Below are positions 8,548-15,148 of a DNA stretch of 64,000 nt, one piece after another (the stretch's first letter is position 1; every line of letters begins with the position of its first letter). Location: contig NZ_MBES01000074.1 in NCBI RefSeq assembly GCF_001954195.1, positions 124,001 through 188,000 on the forward strand. The letters run 5' to 3'. This stretch comes from Mycobacterium sp. IS-1264. GTDB taxonomy: Bacteria > Actinomycetota > Actinomycetes > Mycobacteriales > Mycobacteriaceae. Position numbers and translations under genes: made by a program. The notes beneath the pieces were generated by a model. It ran no database searches, was not told the DNA's origin, and saw only the letters and a list, made by a program, of their open reading frames with translations.

Positions 8548-9375
8548 ATGGCCAATCCGTTCGTCAAAGCGTGGAAGTACGTCATGGCGTTGTTCAACGC
8601 GAAAATTGACGAGCACGCCGATCCCAAAGTCCAGATCCAGCAGGCCATCGAGGAAGCGCAGCGCACCCATCAGGCCCTGACGCAGCAGGCCGCCCAGGTG
8701 ATCGGCAACCAGCGTCAGCTGGAGATGCGGCTCAACCGGCAGCTGGCGGACATCGAAAAACTGCAGGTCAATGTGCGCCAGGCCCTGACCCTGGCCGACC
8801 AGGCCACGTCGTCCGGAGATACCGCGAAAGCCACCGAGTACAACAACGCGGCCGAGGCGTTCGCGGCCCAGCTGGTGACCGCCGAGCAGAGCGTCGAAGA
8901 CCTCAAGACGCTGCACGACCAGGCGCTGCAGGCGGCGGCGCAGGCCAAGAAGGCCGTCGAGCAGAACTCGATGGTGTTGCAGCAGAAGATCGCCGAGCGC
9001 ACCAAGCTGCTCAGCCAGCTCGAGCAGGCGAAGATGCAGGAGCAGGTCAGCGCGTCGCTGCGGTCGATGAGCGAGATCGCGGCCCCCGGTAACACGCCGA
9101 GCCTCGAAGAGGTGCGCGACAAGATCGAACGCCGCTACGCCAATGCGGTGGGCGCGGCGGAGCTTGCGCAGGGTTCCGTGCAGGGGCGGATGCTCGAAGT
9201 CGAGCAGGCCGGTGTGCAGATGGCCGGTCATTCCCGGCTGGAGCAGATCCGCGCGTCGATGCGTGGCGAAGCCCTGCCGACGGGCTCGACCGCGGCAGCG
9301 GAAGCCACCCCGGCCACGCCCGCGCCCGCCGAGACAGGCGGGCAAGCCGCCGAGAAGCCCTTCGGTCAGTCCTAA
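8548..9375 (+). CDS. pspA: Phage shock protein A homolog (35-kDa antigen)
   Basis: A 275-residue PspA/IM30 family protein, a peripheral membrane protein that oligomerises on stressed membranes to keep them sealed. The first helix MANPFVKAWKYVMALFNAK is amphipathic, as expected for membrane contact. Residues about 25-200 form the long coiled-coil hairpin rich in Gln, Ala and Glu. A flexible Ala/Thr/Pro tail (about 248-275) follows, as in the mycobacterial 35-kDa antigen. It is the second gene of the operon, 96 bp after clgR and 18 bp before pspM. By family knowledge PspA binds and restrains ClgR and contacts PspM; nothing in the sequence contradicts this. Confidence 0.94.
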   Translation: MANPFVKAWKYVMALFNAKIDEHADPKVQIQQAIEEAQRTHQALTQQAAQVIGNQRQLEMRLNRQLADIEKLQVNVRQALTLADQATSSGDTAKATEYNNAAEAFAAQLVTAEQSVEDLKTLHDQALQAAAQAKKAVEQNSMVLQQKIAERTKLLSQLEQAKMQEQVSASLRSMSEIAAPGNTPSLEEVRDKIERRYANAVGAAELAQGSVQGRMLEVEQAGVQMAGHSRLEQIRASMRGEALPTGSTAAAEATPATPAPAETGGQAAEKPFGQS

Positions 9376-9393
9376 ACCGCGAAGGGTCCCACG

Positions 9394-10212
9394 ATGTCGG
9401 TGAACGCGACGGGGCGCGGATCCTGGCGCGCGTTGTTGCAGCGGGGGCTGGACACCGCCGCCGACCTTTCCGACTTTGTGGCCCAGAAGATCAGCGCCGC
9501 CGCGGATCCACGCGCCCGGCTGCTGCGACGCCGCCGACGCGCCCTGCGGTGGGGCCTGATATTCGCCGCCGGCTGCGTGTTCTGGGCGGTGGTGACGGCC
9601 GTGCTCGCGGCCTGGGGCTGGTTCGCGTTGCTGCTGGAGATCACCGGGGCCATCGCGGTCGTTCTGGTGATCCCGGCGACGTTACTGCTGCTTCGCTACC
9701 GCTGGCTGCGATCCGAGCCGCTGCCGGCGAGCCGGCCCGCCAACGCGCGCAGGCTGCCGCCGCCCGGTTCGGCCGCGCGACCGGCGATGTACGCGCTGGG
9801 CGCCTCGGAACGAGGATTCTTCTCTCTCCTGGGTGTGATCGAGCGGGGCGCGATGTTGCCGGCGGCCGAAATCCGCGACCTGACCGCGGCGGCGAACAAG
9901 ACCTCGGCGGCGATGGCTGCCACCGCGGCCGAGGTGGTGTCCATGGAGCGGGCGGTGCACTACTCGGAGTCGTCACGCTCGTATCTGGTGCCCACCATCA
10001 ACGCGTTCACCGCGCAGCTGAGCGCGGGCGTTCGTCAATACAACGAAATGGTCACCGCCGCAGCACAATTGGTATCGTCGGCCAACGGCGACACCGGGGG
10101 AGTGCTAGCCGCGTCGCAGCAACGCTACCGCGACGAGTTGGTCGGAGCGACGGATCGTCTCCTCGGCTGGGCGCAGGCGTTCGACGAACTCGGCGGACTG
10201 CAGCGCAAGTAG
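9394..10212 (+). CDS. pspM: Psp-system membrane protein PspM (Rv2743c type)
   Basis: A 272-residue membrane protein, the actinobacterial partner that docks PspA at the envelope. An N-terminal region ends in an Arg-rich patch (RRRRRALRW), followed by two closely spaced transmembrane helices (about residues 52-75 and 78-100). A long, mostly helical soluble region rich in Ala, Ser and Glu follows to the C-terminus. The ATG lies 18 bp after pspA. In M. tuberculosis the next gene in the operon is pspN. Here no such gene follows: the next gene is on the other strand, 7 bp away. Assignment rests on operon position and topology. Confidence 0.85.
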   Translation: MSVNATGRGSWRALLQRGLDTAADLSDFVAQKISAAADPRARLLRRRRRALRWGLIFAAGCVFWAVVTAVLAAWGWFALLLEITGAIAVVLVIPATLLLLRYRWLRSEPLPASRPANARRLPPPGSAARPAMYALGASERGFFSLLGVIERGAMLPAAEIRDLTAAANKTSAAMAATAAEVVSMERAVHYSESSRSYLVPTINAFTAQLSAGVRQYNEMVTAAAQLVSSANGDTGGVLAASQQRYRDELVGATDRLLGWAQAFDELGGLQRK

Positions 10213-10219
10213 CGCGCCG

Positions 10220-10630
10220 CTAGTCTTCGGGCCGCGGGCCGTAGCGCTCGATGTAGGCCTGGTGGATGTGCGCGTCTCGCGCCCGGGCGCGTTCGTCAAC
10301 CAGCCCAGGATCCAGCCCGTGCACCGCCAGCATGTGCCGGCGCCACACCTTGTTGAGCGCGTGCGAGAAATACACGAACGGAATGAGGATCGGCAGCGTC
10401 ATGCTCAGATGGACGTCGAGCGTGGTCGGGATGAACCAGAACGGTATGAGCACCAACACCGCCGGCACCGCGACGCGGATCATCATCCGCGCGACGGCGC
10501 CCTTGCCGGCCAGGTCGTTGCGCACCCAATCCCGCATCGAGTCGGGTAGCCGGCGCCCGTAGCAATAGCGGATGTACTGCAGGGCGTTGGGCTTGGTGCG
10601 GACGCTGTCGTTGGCCATGTCTGTCGTCAT
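10220..10630 (-). CDS. DUF5313 family membrane protein
   Basis: A 136-residue protein with the conserved opening KPNALQYIRYCYGRRLPDSMRDWV, typical of the DUF5313 family of actinobacterial membrane proteins. Two hydrophobic segments (MIRVAVPAVLVLIPFWFIP and MTLPILIPFVYFSHAL) are separated by a short linker. A charged C-terminal tail (HGLDPGLVDERARARD) follows. No function is known. It begins 6 bp after the ephG stop on the same strand, so the two are probably co-transcribed. It ends 7 bp from pspM, in the place where M. tuberculosis has pspN. A shorter start at 10618 (MANDSVRT) is possible. Confidence 0.8.
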   Translation of the reverse strand: MTTDMANDSVRTKPNALQYIRYCYGRRLPDSMRDWVRNDLAGKGAVARMMIRVAVPAVLVLIPFWFIPTTLDVHLSMTLPILIPFVYFSHALNKVWRRHMLAVHGLDPGLVDERARARDAHIHQAYIERYGPRPED

Positions 10631-10636
10631 GCCCTG

Positions 10637-11068
10637 TCAGAACGACGCTTTGAGCGACGGTATTACCAGCGCGGCCAGCCCACGCGCCGTGGCCTTGAGC
10701 ATGTCGAAGAAGTCAAAGTAGTCGCGCCACAGGGTGATTCGCCCGTCGTGCACCTCGAACACGCCGCACACCCAGAACTGAAGCCGCAACGGACCGAAGA
10801 TCAGCGCGTCGCTGCGTTCGGTGAGCACCGCGGCCCCATCGGCGGCGATGCGGTGGATCTTCACCTCGAACGCGGCGCGCCCGTCCATCCGCCGGAATAG
10901 CTTCATCGCTCTGGCGCGGCCGTGGATCGTCGGCAGTCCCACGTTCTCGTAGACGAGGTTGTCGTCCAACGACGCCTCCGCCGTTTCGTAATCCGCGTCC
11001 TGCAAGGCGTTCAGGAAACCTTCGACCGTCCTGGCGTTCGCGACGGCCGTCCCAGTCGGCTCGGTCAT
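10637..11068 (-). CDS. ephG: Limonene-1,2-epoxide-hydrolase-type epoxide hydrolase
   Basis: A 143-residue epoxide hydrolase of the small cone-shaped SnoaL/NTF2 fold, distinct from alpha/beta-hydrolase epoxide hydrolases. It opens epoxides with a water activated by an Asp-Arg-Asp triad. Candidates are Arg and Asp in LTERSDALIFG and the second Asp in LWRDYFDFFD. Length is close to the 149 residues I recall for M. tuberculosis EphG, which accepts bulky lipid or sterol epoxides. The ATG has TACGCT on the minus strand (11076-11081) 7 nt upstream, a leaderless signature. It heads a two-gene unit with the DUF5313 protein. The natural substrate is unknown. Confidence 0.88.
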   Translation of the reverse strand: MTEPTGTAVANARTVEGFLNALQDADYETAEASLDDNLVYENVGLPTIHGRARAMKLFRRMDGRAAFEVKIHRIAADGAAVLTERSDALIFGPLRLQFWVCGVFEVHDGRITLWRDYFDFFDMLKATARGLAALVIPSLKASF

Positions 11069-11121
11069 GGCTGCCAGCGTAGGCGAGCCGGCCCCTCCGG
11101 CGCTGTGGCAGGGTAGGGCTG

Positions 11122-12288
11122 ATGCGCGTCGCCGTCGTTGCCGGGCCAGACCCCGGGCACTCGTTTCCGGCGATCGCGCTTTGCCTGCGCTTCCGCGAGG
11201 CCGGCGACGAGCCCACCCTGCTCACCGGCGAGGAATGGATCGGCACCGCCCGCGGCGCCGGGATCGACGCGGTCGCGCTGGACGGGCTCGCGGCCACCGA
11301 CGACGACGTCGACGCCGGGGCCCGAATCCATGGGCGCGCGGCGCGGATGGCGGAGCTCAACGTGCCCACCCTGCGTGAGCTGGCGCCCGACCTGGTGGTC
11401 TCCGATGTCATCACCGCGGGCGGCGGCATGGCCGCCGAGCTGTTGGGCACTCCGTGGATCGAGCTCAACCCGCATCCGCTGTACCTGCCGTCCAAGGGAT
11501 TGCCACCGATAGGCAGCGGGCTGGCGCCCGGCACCGGCATCCGCGGCCGGCTGCGCGACGCCACGATGCGCGCGTTGACCGCACGCTCCTGGCGGACCGG
11601 GGTCAAGCAGCGTGCCGCGGTCCGGCTGCAGATCGGGCTGCCCGCCGTCGATCCCGGGCCGCTGCGACGGCTCATCGCCACGCTGCCCGCGCTCGAGGTG
11701 CCCCGTCCGGACTGGCCGGACGAGGCCGTGGTGGTCGGCCCCTTGCACTTCGAGCCGACTGACCGGGTGCTCGAGATCCCACCGGGTCCCGGGCCGGTGG
11801 TGGTGGTCGCGCCCTCGACCGCGGCCACCGGGACCGCCGGGTTGGCCGACGTCGCGCTGCGACACCTGACGCCGGGCGACACGCTGCCGGCGGGGTCGCG
11901 GTTGGTGGTGTCGCGTCTGGGCGGACCGGATCTGGCCGTGCCGCGGTGGGCGGTGGTGGGGCTAGGACGCCAGGCCGAGCTGTTGACGCAGGCCGACGTG
12001 GTGATCTGCGGTGGCGGCCACGGGATGGTGACCAAGACGCTGCTCGCCGGGGTGCCACTGGTGGTGGTTCCCGGCGGGGGAGACCAGTGGGAGATGGCCA
12101 ATCGGGTGGTTCGTCAGGGCAGCGCGCGGCTGGTCCGGCCGCTGACCGCCGACGCGCTGGTGGCCGCGACGAACGAGGTGCTGTCCACGCCCCGCTACCG
12201 CGAGGCCGCCCGCGAAGCCGCCGCCGGCATCGACGGGGTCGCCGACCCGGTGCGGGTGTGCCACGAAGCGCTGGCTCTCGCGGGGTGA
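11122..12288 (+). CDS. Glycosyltransferase, UDP-glucuronosyl/MGT-like (Rv2739c type)
   Basis: A 388-residue GT-B-fold glycosyltransferase. The N-terminal nucleotide-fold half starts MRVAVVAGPDPGHSFPAIALC, the usual acceptor-side Rossmann start with a GH pair. The C-terminal donor site is clear in VVICGGGHGMVTKTLLAGVP and the following VVVPGGGDQWEMANRV, matching the UDPGT/MGT pattern seen in macrolide and glycolipid glycosyltransferases. Neither signal peptide nor membrane anchor is evident, so it should act in the cytoplasm. Its stop overlaps the DUF3046 start by one base, implying coupled translation. Donor sugar and acceptor are unknown. Confidence 0.85.
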   Translation: MRVAVVAGPDPGHSFPAIALCLRFREAGDEPTLLTGEEWIGTARGAGIDAVALDGLAATDDDVDAGARIHGRAARMAELNVPTLRELAPDLVVSDVITAGGGMAAELLGTPWIELNPHPLYLPSKGLPPIGSGLAPGTGIRGRLRDATMRALTARSWRTGVKQRAAVRLQIGLPAVDPGPLRRLIATLPALEVPRPDWPDEAVVVGPLHFEPTDRVLEIPPGPGPVVVVAPSTAATGTAGLADVALRHLTPGDTLPAGSRLVVSRLGGPDLAVPRWAVVGLGRQAELLTQADVVICGGGHGMVTKTLLAGVPLVVVPGGGDQWEMANRVVRQGSARLVRPLTADALVAATNEVLSTPRYREAAREAAAGIDGVADPVRVCHEALALAG

Positions 12289-12488
12289 TGCGGGTGCGGC
12301 TGACGGAATTCAACGAGCGGGTGGTGCTGCGCTTCGGCGCGGCGTACGGCGCGTCGGTGCTGGTGGATCACGTGCTGACCGGGTTCGACGGCCGCACCGC
12401 GGCCCAGGCAATCGAGGATGGCGTCGAGCCGCGCGACGTCTGGCGGGCGCTGTGCGTCGACTTCGACGTGCCCCGCGACCAGTGGTGA
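12288..12488 (+). CDS. DUF3046 family small protein (Rv2738c type)
   Basis: A 66-residue conserved actinobacterial protein. The family pattern is complete: RLTEFNERVVLRFGAAYG, then DHVLTGFDGRTAAQA and the C-terminal VEPRDVWRALCVDFDVP. The ATG shares its A with the preceding TGA. A GTG at 12294 (MRLTEF) is an alternative that would match the short M. tuberculosis form. DUF3046 genes usually stand next to recA, as here. In M. tuberculosis a second DUF3046 copy is, as I recall, part of PspN; this window has only this stand-alone copy. Its last codons and stop lie inside a 20-bp tandem duplication. Confidence 0.85.
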   Translation: MRVRLTEFNERVVLRFGAAYGASVLVDHVLTGFDGRTAAQAIEDGVEPRDVWRALCVDFDVPRDQW

Positions 12489-12517
12489 AGCCCCGCGACC
12501 AGTGGTGAAGCCCCGCG
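12471..12517. repeat. 20-bp tandem duplication at the end of the DUF3046 gene
   Basis: The unit CCCCGCGACCAGTGGTGAAG occurs at 12471-12490 and again, identically, at 12491-12510, followed by seven more matching bases (12511-12517). The first copy contains the stop codon of the DUF3046 gene, so the duplication extends the 3' flank rather than the protein. It looks like a recent slippage event. Confidence 0.9.
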
Positions 12518-12542
12518 CTTAGGGGTGAGCGACTACGCACGT

Positions 12543-13217
12543 TCATCTGTTGCTACGGCGTATCCGGCGAAACACGCAATCGGAGCACACGGACTTCCCG
12601 GGGACCCGATAGAAGAGGCAGCAGCTGCGACGCCTGAAACCCAGGTGCGCGCTGGTGATCACACCGCATCCGGCCAACATGCCGGTGCCCAGCAGTGAGT
12701 CGGTGATCTCGAGGATGGGGCCGCGCAGATCGGGCCGGGCCGAGAGCAGTGCTCGCGACGCTCCCATGAGTGCGGACGCGATGTTGCCCGCGAGCAGGGC
12801 GGGCGCCAGTTTGACCCGCAGGCCGGCGGCGAACGGCTTCATGTGTTGTTTCACGACGATGCGGTACAGCAAACCCGCGGAGGGCGAGTCGACGGCTTGT
12901 CCGACGGGCTCGGGCATTCGAAGATGCGCCGCGTCGTCGGCGCGCTGCAGGCCTTTGAGATCCGGAACGACCCCGTGCCCCAGCGCGCACGCCAGCACCG
13001 GTGACCACAGGCGGGTGGCGTGGCCGAGATGAACCTGCGAGGCGGCGATCCGCAGGTCCGACGTGCGATAGCGCCGGGCGGTGGCGTCGATCAGATCACT
13101 GAAACCGTCGGCGTAGGACTCCCCGATCGGATGCCATCCCACCGCGTCGCCCCCGACAGTGAACGTGAAAAACATTTTGTATGACGATATTTCGGCCAGC
13201 TCGGCAGAAATGTCCAT
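12543..13217 (-). CDS. FhuF-like siderophore-iron reductase / (2Fe-2S) protein under B12 control
   Basis: A 224-residue protein of the FhuF ferric-reductase family. The C-terminus carries CC-x10-C-x2-C (SCCLFYRVPGKSVCSDCVF), the exact FhuF spacing for an unusual [2Fe-2S] centre. The N-terminal two thirds resemble FhuF/IucA-type substrate-binding regions (FTFTVGGDAVGWHPIGESYADG), with GLLYRIVVKQHMKPF in the middle. No signal peptide is seen, so it should be cytoplasmic. The preferred ATG (MDISAELAE) has GGAGAGG (13229-13235) 11 nt upstream. An ATG at 13259 (MTTGADFP) is possible but lacks a ribosome site, and the open frame beyond it is riboswitch RNA. A cobalamin riboswitch just upstream suggests a corrinoid-related reduction rather than, or besides, iron release. 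That is inference. Confidence 0.83.
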   Translation of the reverse strand: MDISAELAEISSYKMFFTFTVGGDAVGWHPIGESYADGFSDLIDATARRYRTSDLRIAASQVHLGHATRLWSPVLACALGHGVVPDLKGLQRADDAAHLRMPEPVGQAVDSPSAGLLYRIVVKQHMKPFAAGLRVKLAPALLAGNIASALMGASRALLSARPDLRGPILEITDSLLGTGMLAGCGVITSAHLGFRRRSCCLFYRVPGKSVCSDCVFRRIRRSNR

Positions 13218-13267
13218 GCGCGACCAAACCTCTCCGGGGAAATCCGCCCCAGTTGTCATGAGGAAGC

Positions 13268-13387
13268 GCTGACGGTGAGTATCTGGCTCTCGGGTCAGGA
13301 CGTGTCCGTCCCCGATCACAGTGGCGGGACCGCACCGGATTCACACCGGTTTCCTCGGCTTTAGCAGGCTGCTTTGGCCCCGTCAGC
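13268..13387 (-). promoter_or_regulatory. Cobalamin (B12) riboswitch
   Basis: On the minus strand the leader has the conserved cobalamin aptamer parts in order. P1 strands are GCTGACGG (13380-13387) and CCGTCAGC (13268-13275), fully complementary over 8 bp. Between them come GAGGAAACCGGTGTGAATCC, then the B12-box region GTCCCGCCACTGT and the downstream GAGAGCCAGATACT. These elements normally bind adenosylcobalamin and shut off the downstream gene by hiding its ribosome site. It sits directly upstream of the FhuF-like gene. No U-rich terminator is visible, so translational control is likelier, perhaps through CCTC just after P1 pairing with the GGAGAGG site. Confidence 0.93.
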
Positions 13388-13445
13388 GCCTTTCGGTAGC
13401 AAATGTTGCCATACGCCGTTACCGCGCCCGGCGTGTCCTCTTGAA

Positions 13446-13461
13446 TCGAACACGTGTTCGG
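13446..13461. promoter_or_regulatory. LexA (SOS) box upstream of recA
   Basis: TCGAACACGTGTTCGG matches the mycobacterial LexA operator TCGAAC-N4-GTTCGA at 11 of 12 fixed positions. A -10-like TACTGT follows at 13463-13468, so LexA would cover the upstream recA promoter. The box also lies between recA and the divergent riboswitch gene. Confidence 0.9.
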
Positions 13462-13485
13462 CTACTGTGGTGAGCGTTCGGAGAC

Positions 13486-13508
13486 TTGTCGGACCCCGCG
13501 CCTAGGGT
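13486..13508 (+). promoter_or_regulatory. PafBC-type (RecA-NDp) promoter of recA
   Basis: TTGTCGGAC at 13486-13494 is separated by 8 bp from TAGGGT at 13503-13508. This fits the LexA-independent DNA-damage promoter motif TTGTCRGTG-N8-TANNNT known from mycobacterial recA and related genes, which is activated by PafBC. recA thus has one LexA-controlled and one PafBC-type promoter, as in M. tuberculosis. Confidence 0.8.
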
Positions 13509-13564
13509 CACGGCCAACCGACCGATACCGGTCACCGAACACACCGACGATAGGAAGAGGCACC

Positions 13565-14617
13565 ATGACGCAAGCCCCCGACCGCGAGAAGGCTCTCGAC
13601 CTGGCGATGGCCCAGATCGAAAAGAGCTACGGCAAAGGCTCGGTGATGCGTCTCGGCGACGAGACGCGTCAGCCGATCTCGATCATCCCGACCGGATCCA
13701 TCGCACTGGACGTGGCCCTGGGCATCGGCGGCCTGCCGCGCGGCAGGGTCGTGGAGATCTACGGTCCGGAGTCCTCGGGTAAGACCACCGTCGCGCTGCA
13801 CGCGGTGGCCAACGCCCAGGCCGCCGGCGGCGTCGCGGCGTTCATCGACGCCGAGCACGCCCTGGACCCCGACTACGCCAAGAAGCTCGGCGTCGACACC
13901 GATTCGCTGCTGGTCAGCCAGCCCGACACCGGTGAGCAGGCGCTGGAGATCGCCGACATGCTGATCCGCTCCGGCGCGCTGGACATCCTGGTCATCGACT
14001 CGGTCGCGGCCCTGGTGCCGCGCGCGGAACTCGAAGGCGAGATGGGGGACAGCCACGTCGGGCTGCAGGCCCGGCTGATGAGCCAGGCGCTGCGGAAAAT
14101 GACTGGCGCGCTGAACAATTCGGGAACCACGGCGATCTTCATCAACCAGCTCCGCGAGAAGATCGGGGTGATGTTCGGCAGTCCCGAAACCACCACGGGT
14201 GGAAAGGCTTTGAAGTTCTACGCATCGGTGCGCATGGACGTGCGCCGGATCGAGACGCTCAAGGACGGCACCAATGCGGTCGGTAACCGCACCCGGGTCA
14301 AGGTCGTCAAGAACAAGGTGGCGCCGCCGTTCAAGCAGGCCGAATTCGACATCCTCTATGGCCGGGGGATCAGCCGGGAGGGCTCGCTGATCGACATGGG
14401 CGTGGATCAGGGCTTCATCCGCAAGTCCGGTTCCTGGTTCACCTACGAGGGCGAGCAGCTCGGCCAGGGCAAGGAGAATGTTCGCACTTTCCTTATGGAG
14501 AACGCCGACATCGCCAACGAGATCGAGAAGAAGATCAAGGAAAAGCTTGGCATTGGCGCGGTCGTGACCGATGACCCCTCAGCCGATGGTGTCCTGCCCG
14601 CCCCCGTCGACTTCTGA
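13565..14617 (+). CDS. recA: Recombinase RecA (no intein)
   Basis: A 350-residue RecA, the ATP-dependent strand-exchange protein that also triggers LexA self-cleavage. Walker A is GPESSGKTT near residues 67-75, and Walker B lies in LDILVIDSVAALVPRAEL. Loop L2 follows in FINQLREKIGVMFGSPETTT. The coding sequence is continuous: the intein found in M. tuberculosis RecA is absent. The ATG is preceded by AGGAAG at 13552-13557, 7 nt away. Any in-frame extension upstream of it is promoter sequence. The 3' end overlaps recX by 47 bp. Confidence 0.98.
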   Translation: MTQAPDREKALDLAMAQIEKSYGKGSVMRLGDETRQPISIIPTGSIALDVALGIGGLPRGRVVEIYGPESSGKTTVALHAVANAQAAGGVAAFIDAEHALDPDYAKKLGVDTDSLLVSQPDTGEQALEIADMLIRSGALDILVIDSVAALVPRAELEGEMGDSHVGLQARLMSQALRKMTGALNNSGTTAIFINQLREKIGVMFGSPETTTGGKALKFYASVRMDVRRIETLKDGTNAVGNRTRVKVVKNKVAPPFKQAEFDILYGRGISREGSLIDMGVDQGFIRKSGSWFTYEGEQLGQGKENVRTFLMENADIANEIEKKIKEKLGIGAVVTDDPSADGVLPAPVDF

Positions 14618-15104
14618 GCCCTCTCGCGAGGAGCAGGCGCGGGCGTTGTGCCTGCGCCTGCTCACCGCGAGATCGCGCACCCGGGCCGAGCTGTCCGGTC
14701 AGCTGGCTAGACGCGGATACCCAGACGACGTCAGCACCCGGGTGCTGGATCGACTGGCGTCCGTGGGCCTGATCGACGACGCCGAGTTCGCCCAACAGTG
14801 GGTGGCGTCCCGGCGGGCAAGGGCCGGCAAGAGCCGGCGCGCCCTGGCCGCCGAGCTGCACACCAAGGGCGTCGACAACGACGCGATCACCGCGGCGTTG
14901 GCCGGGATCGACGCCGGCGCCGAGCGCGACCGGGCGGAGCAGTTGGTGCGGGCCAAGCTGCGGCGCGAGACGCTGGCCGGCGACGACACAAAGGTGAGCC
15001 GCAGGCTGGTCGGGATGCTGGCGCGGCGTGGCTACGGCCAGAACCTGGCCTGCGAGGTCGTCCTCGCCGAGCTGGCCGCCGAACGGGAGCGCCGGCGGGT
15101 GTAG
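14571..15104 (+). CDS. recX: RecA regulatory protein RecX
   Basis: A 177-residue, Arg/Ala-rich helical protein that caps and inhibits RecA filaments. Repeated three-helix units are visible: LCLRLLTARSRTRAELSGQL, then DDAEFAQQWVASRRARAGKS and the last RRLVGMLARRGYGQNLACEVV. It overlaps the recA end by 47 bp in another frame, so the two proteins are made from one message. The first ATG (MTPQPMVSC) is taken as start. A second ATG at 14586 (MVSCPPPST) gives a length closer to the M. tuberculosis protein and cannot be excluded. Confidence 0.92.
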   Translation: MTPQPMVSCPPPSTSEPSREEQARALCLRLLTARSRTRAELSGQLARRGYPDDVSTRVLDRLASVGLIDDAEFAQQWVASRRARAGKSRRALAAELHTKGVDNDAITAALAGIDAGAERDRAEQLVRAKLRRETLAGDDTKVSRRLVGMLARRGYGQNLACEVVLAELAAERERRRV

Positions 15105-15148
15105 CTGCGGATTAATCCGGTGGGAGCCGGTCGCCGTACCATGGCCCC

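Noticed and set aside
13260..13319. N-terminal extension of the FhuF-like protein
   Set aside because: The bases are the 3' half of the cobalamin riboswitch, including the P1 strand and GAGCCAGATACT, so coding is unlikely.
13565..14617. RecA intein
   Set aside because: The coding sequence is continuous and colinear with RecA; no intein splice motifs are present.
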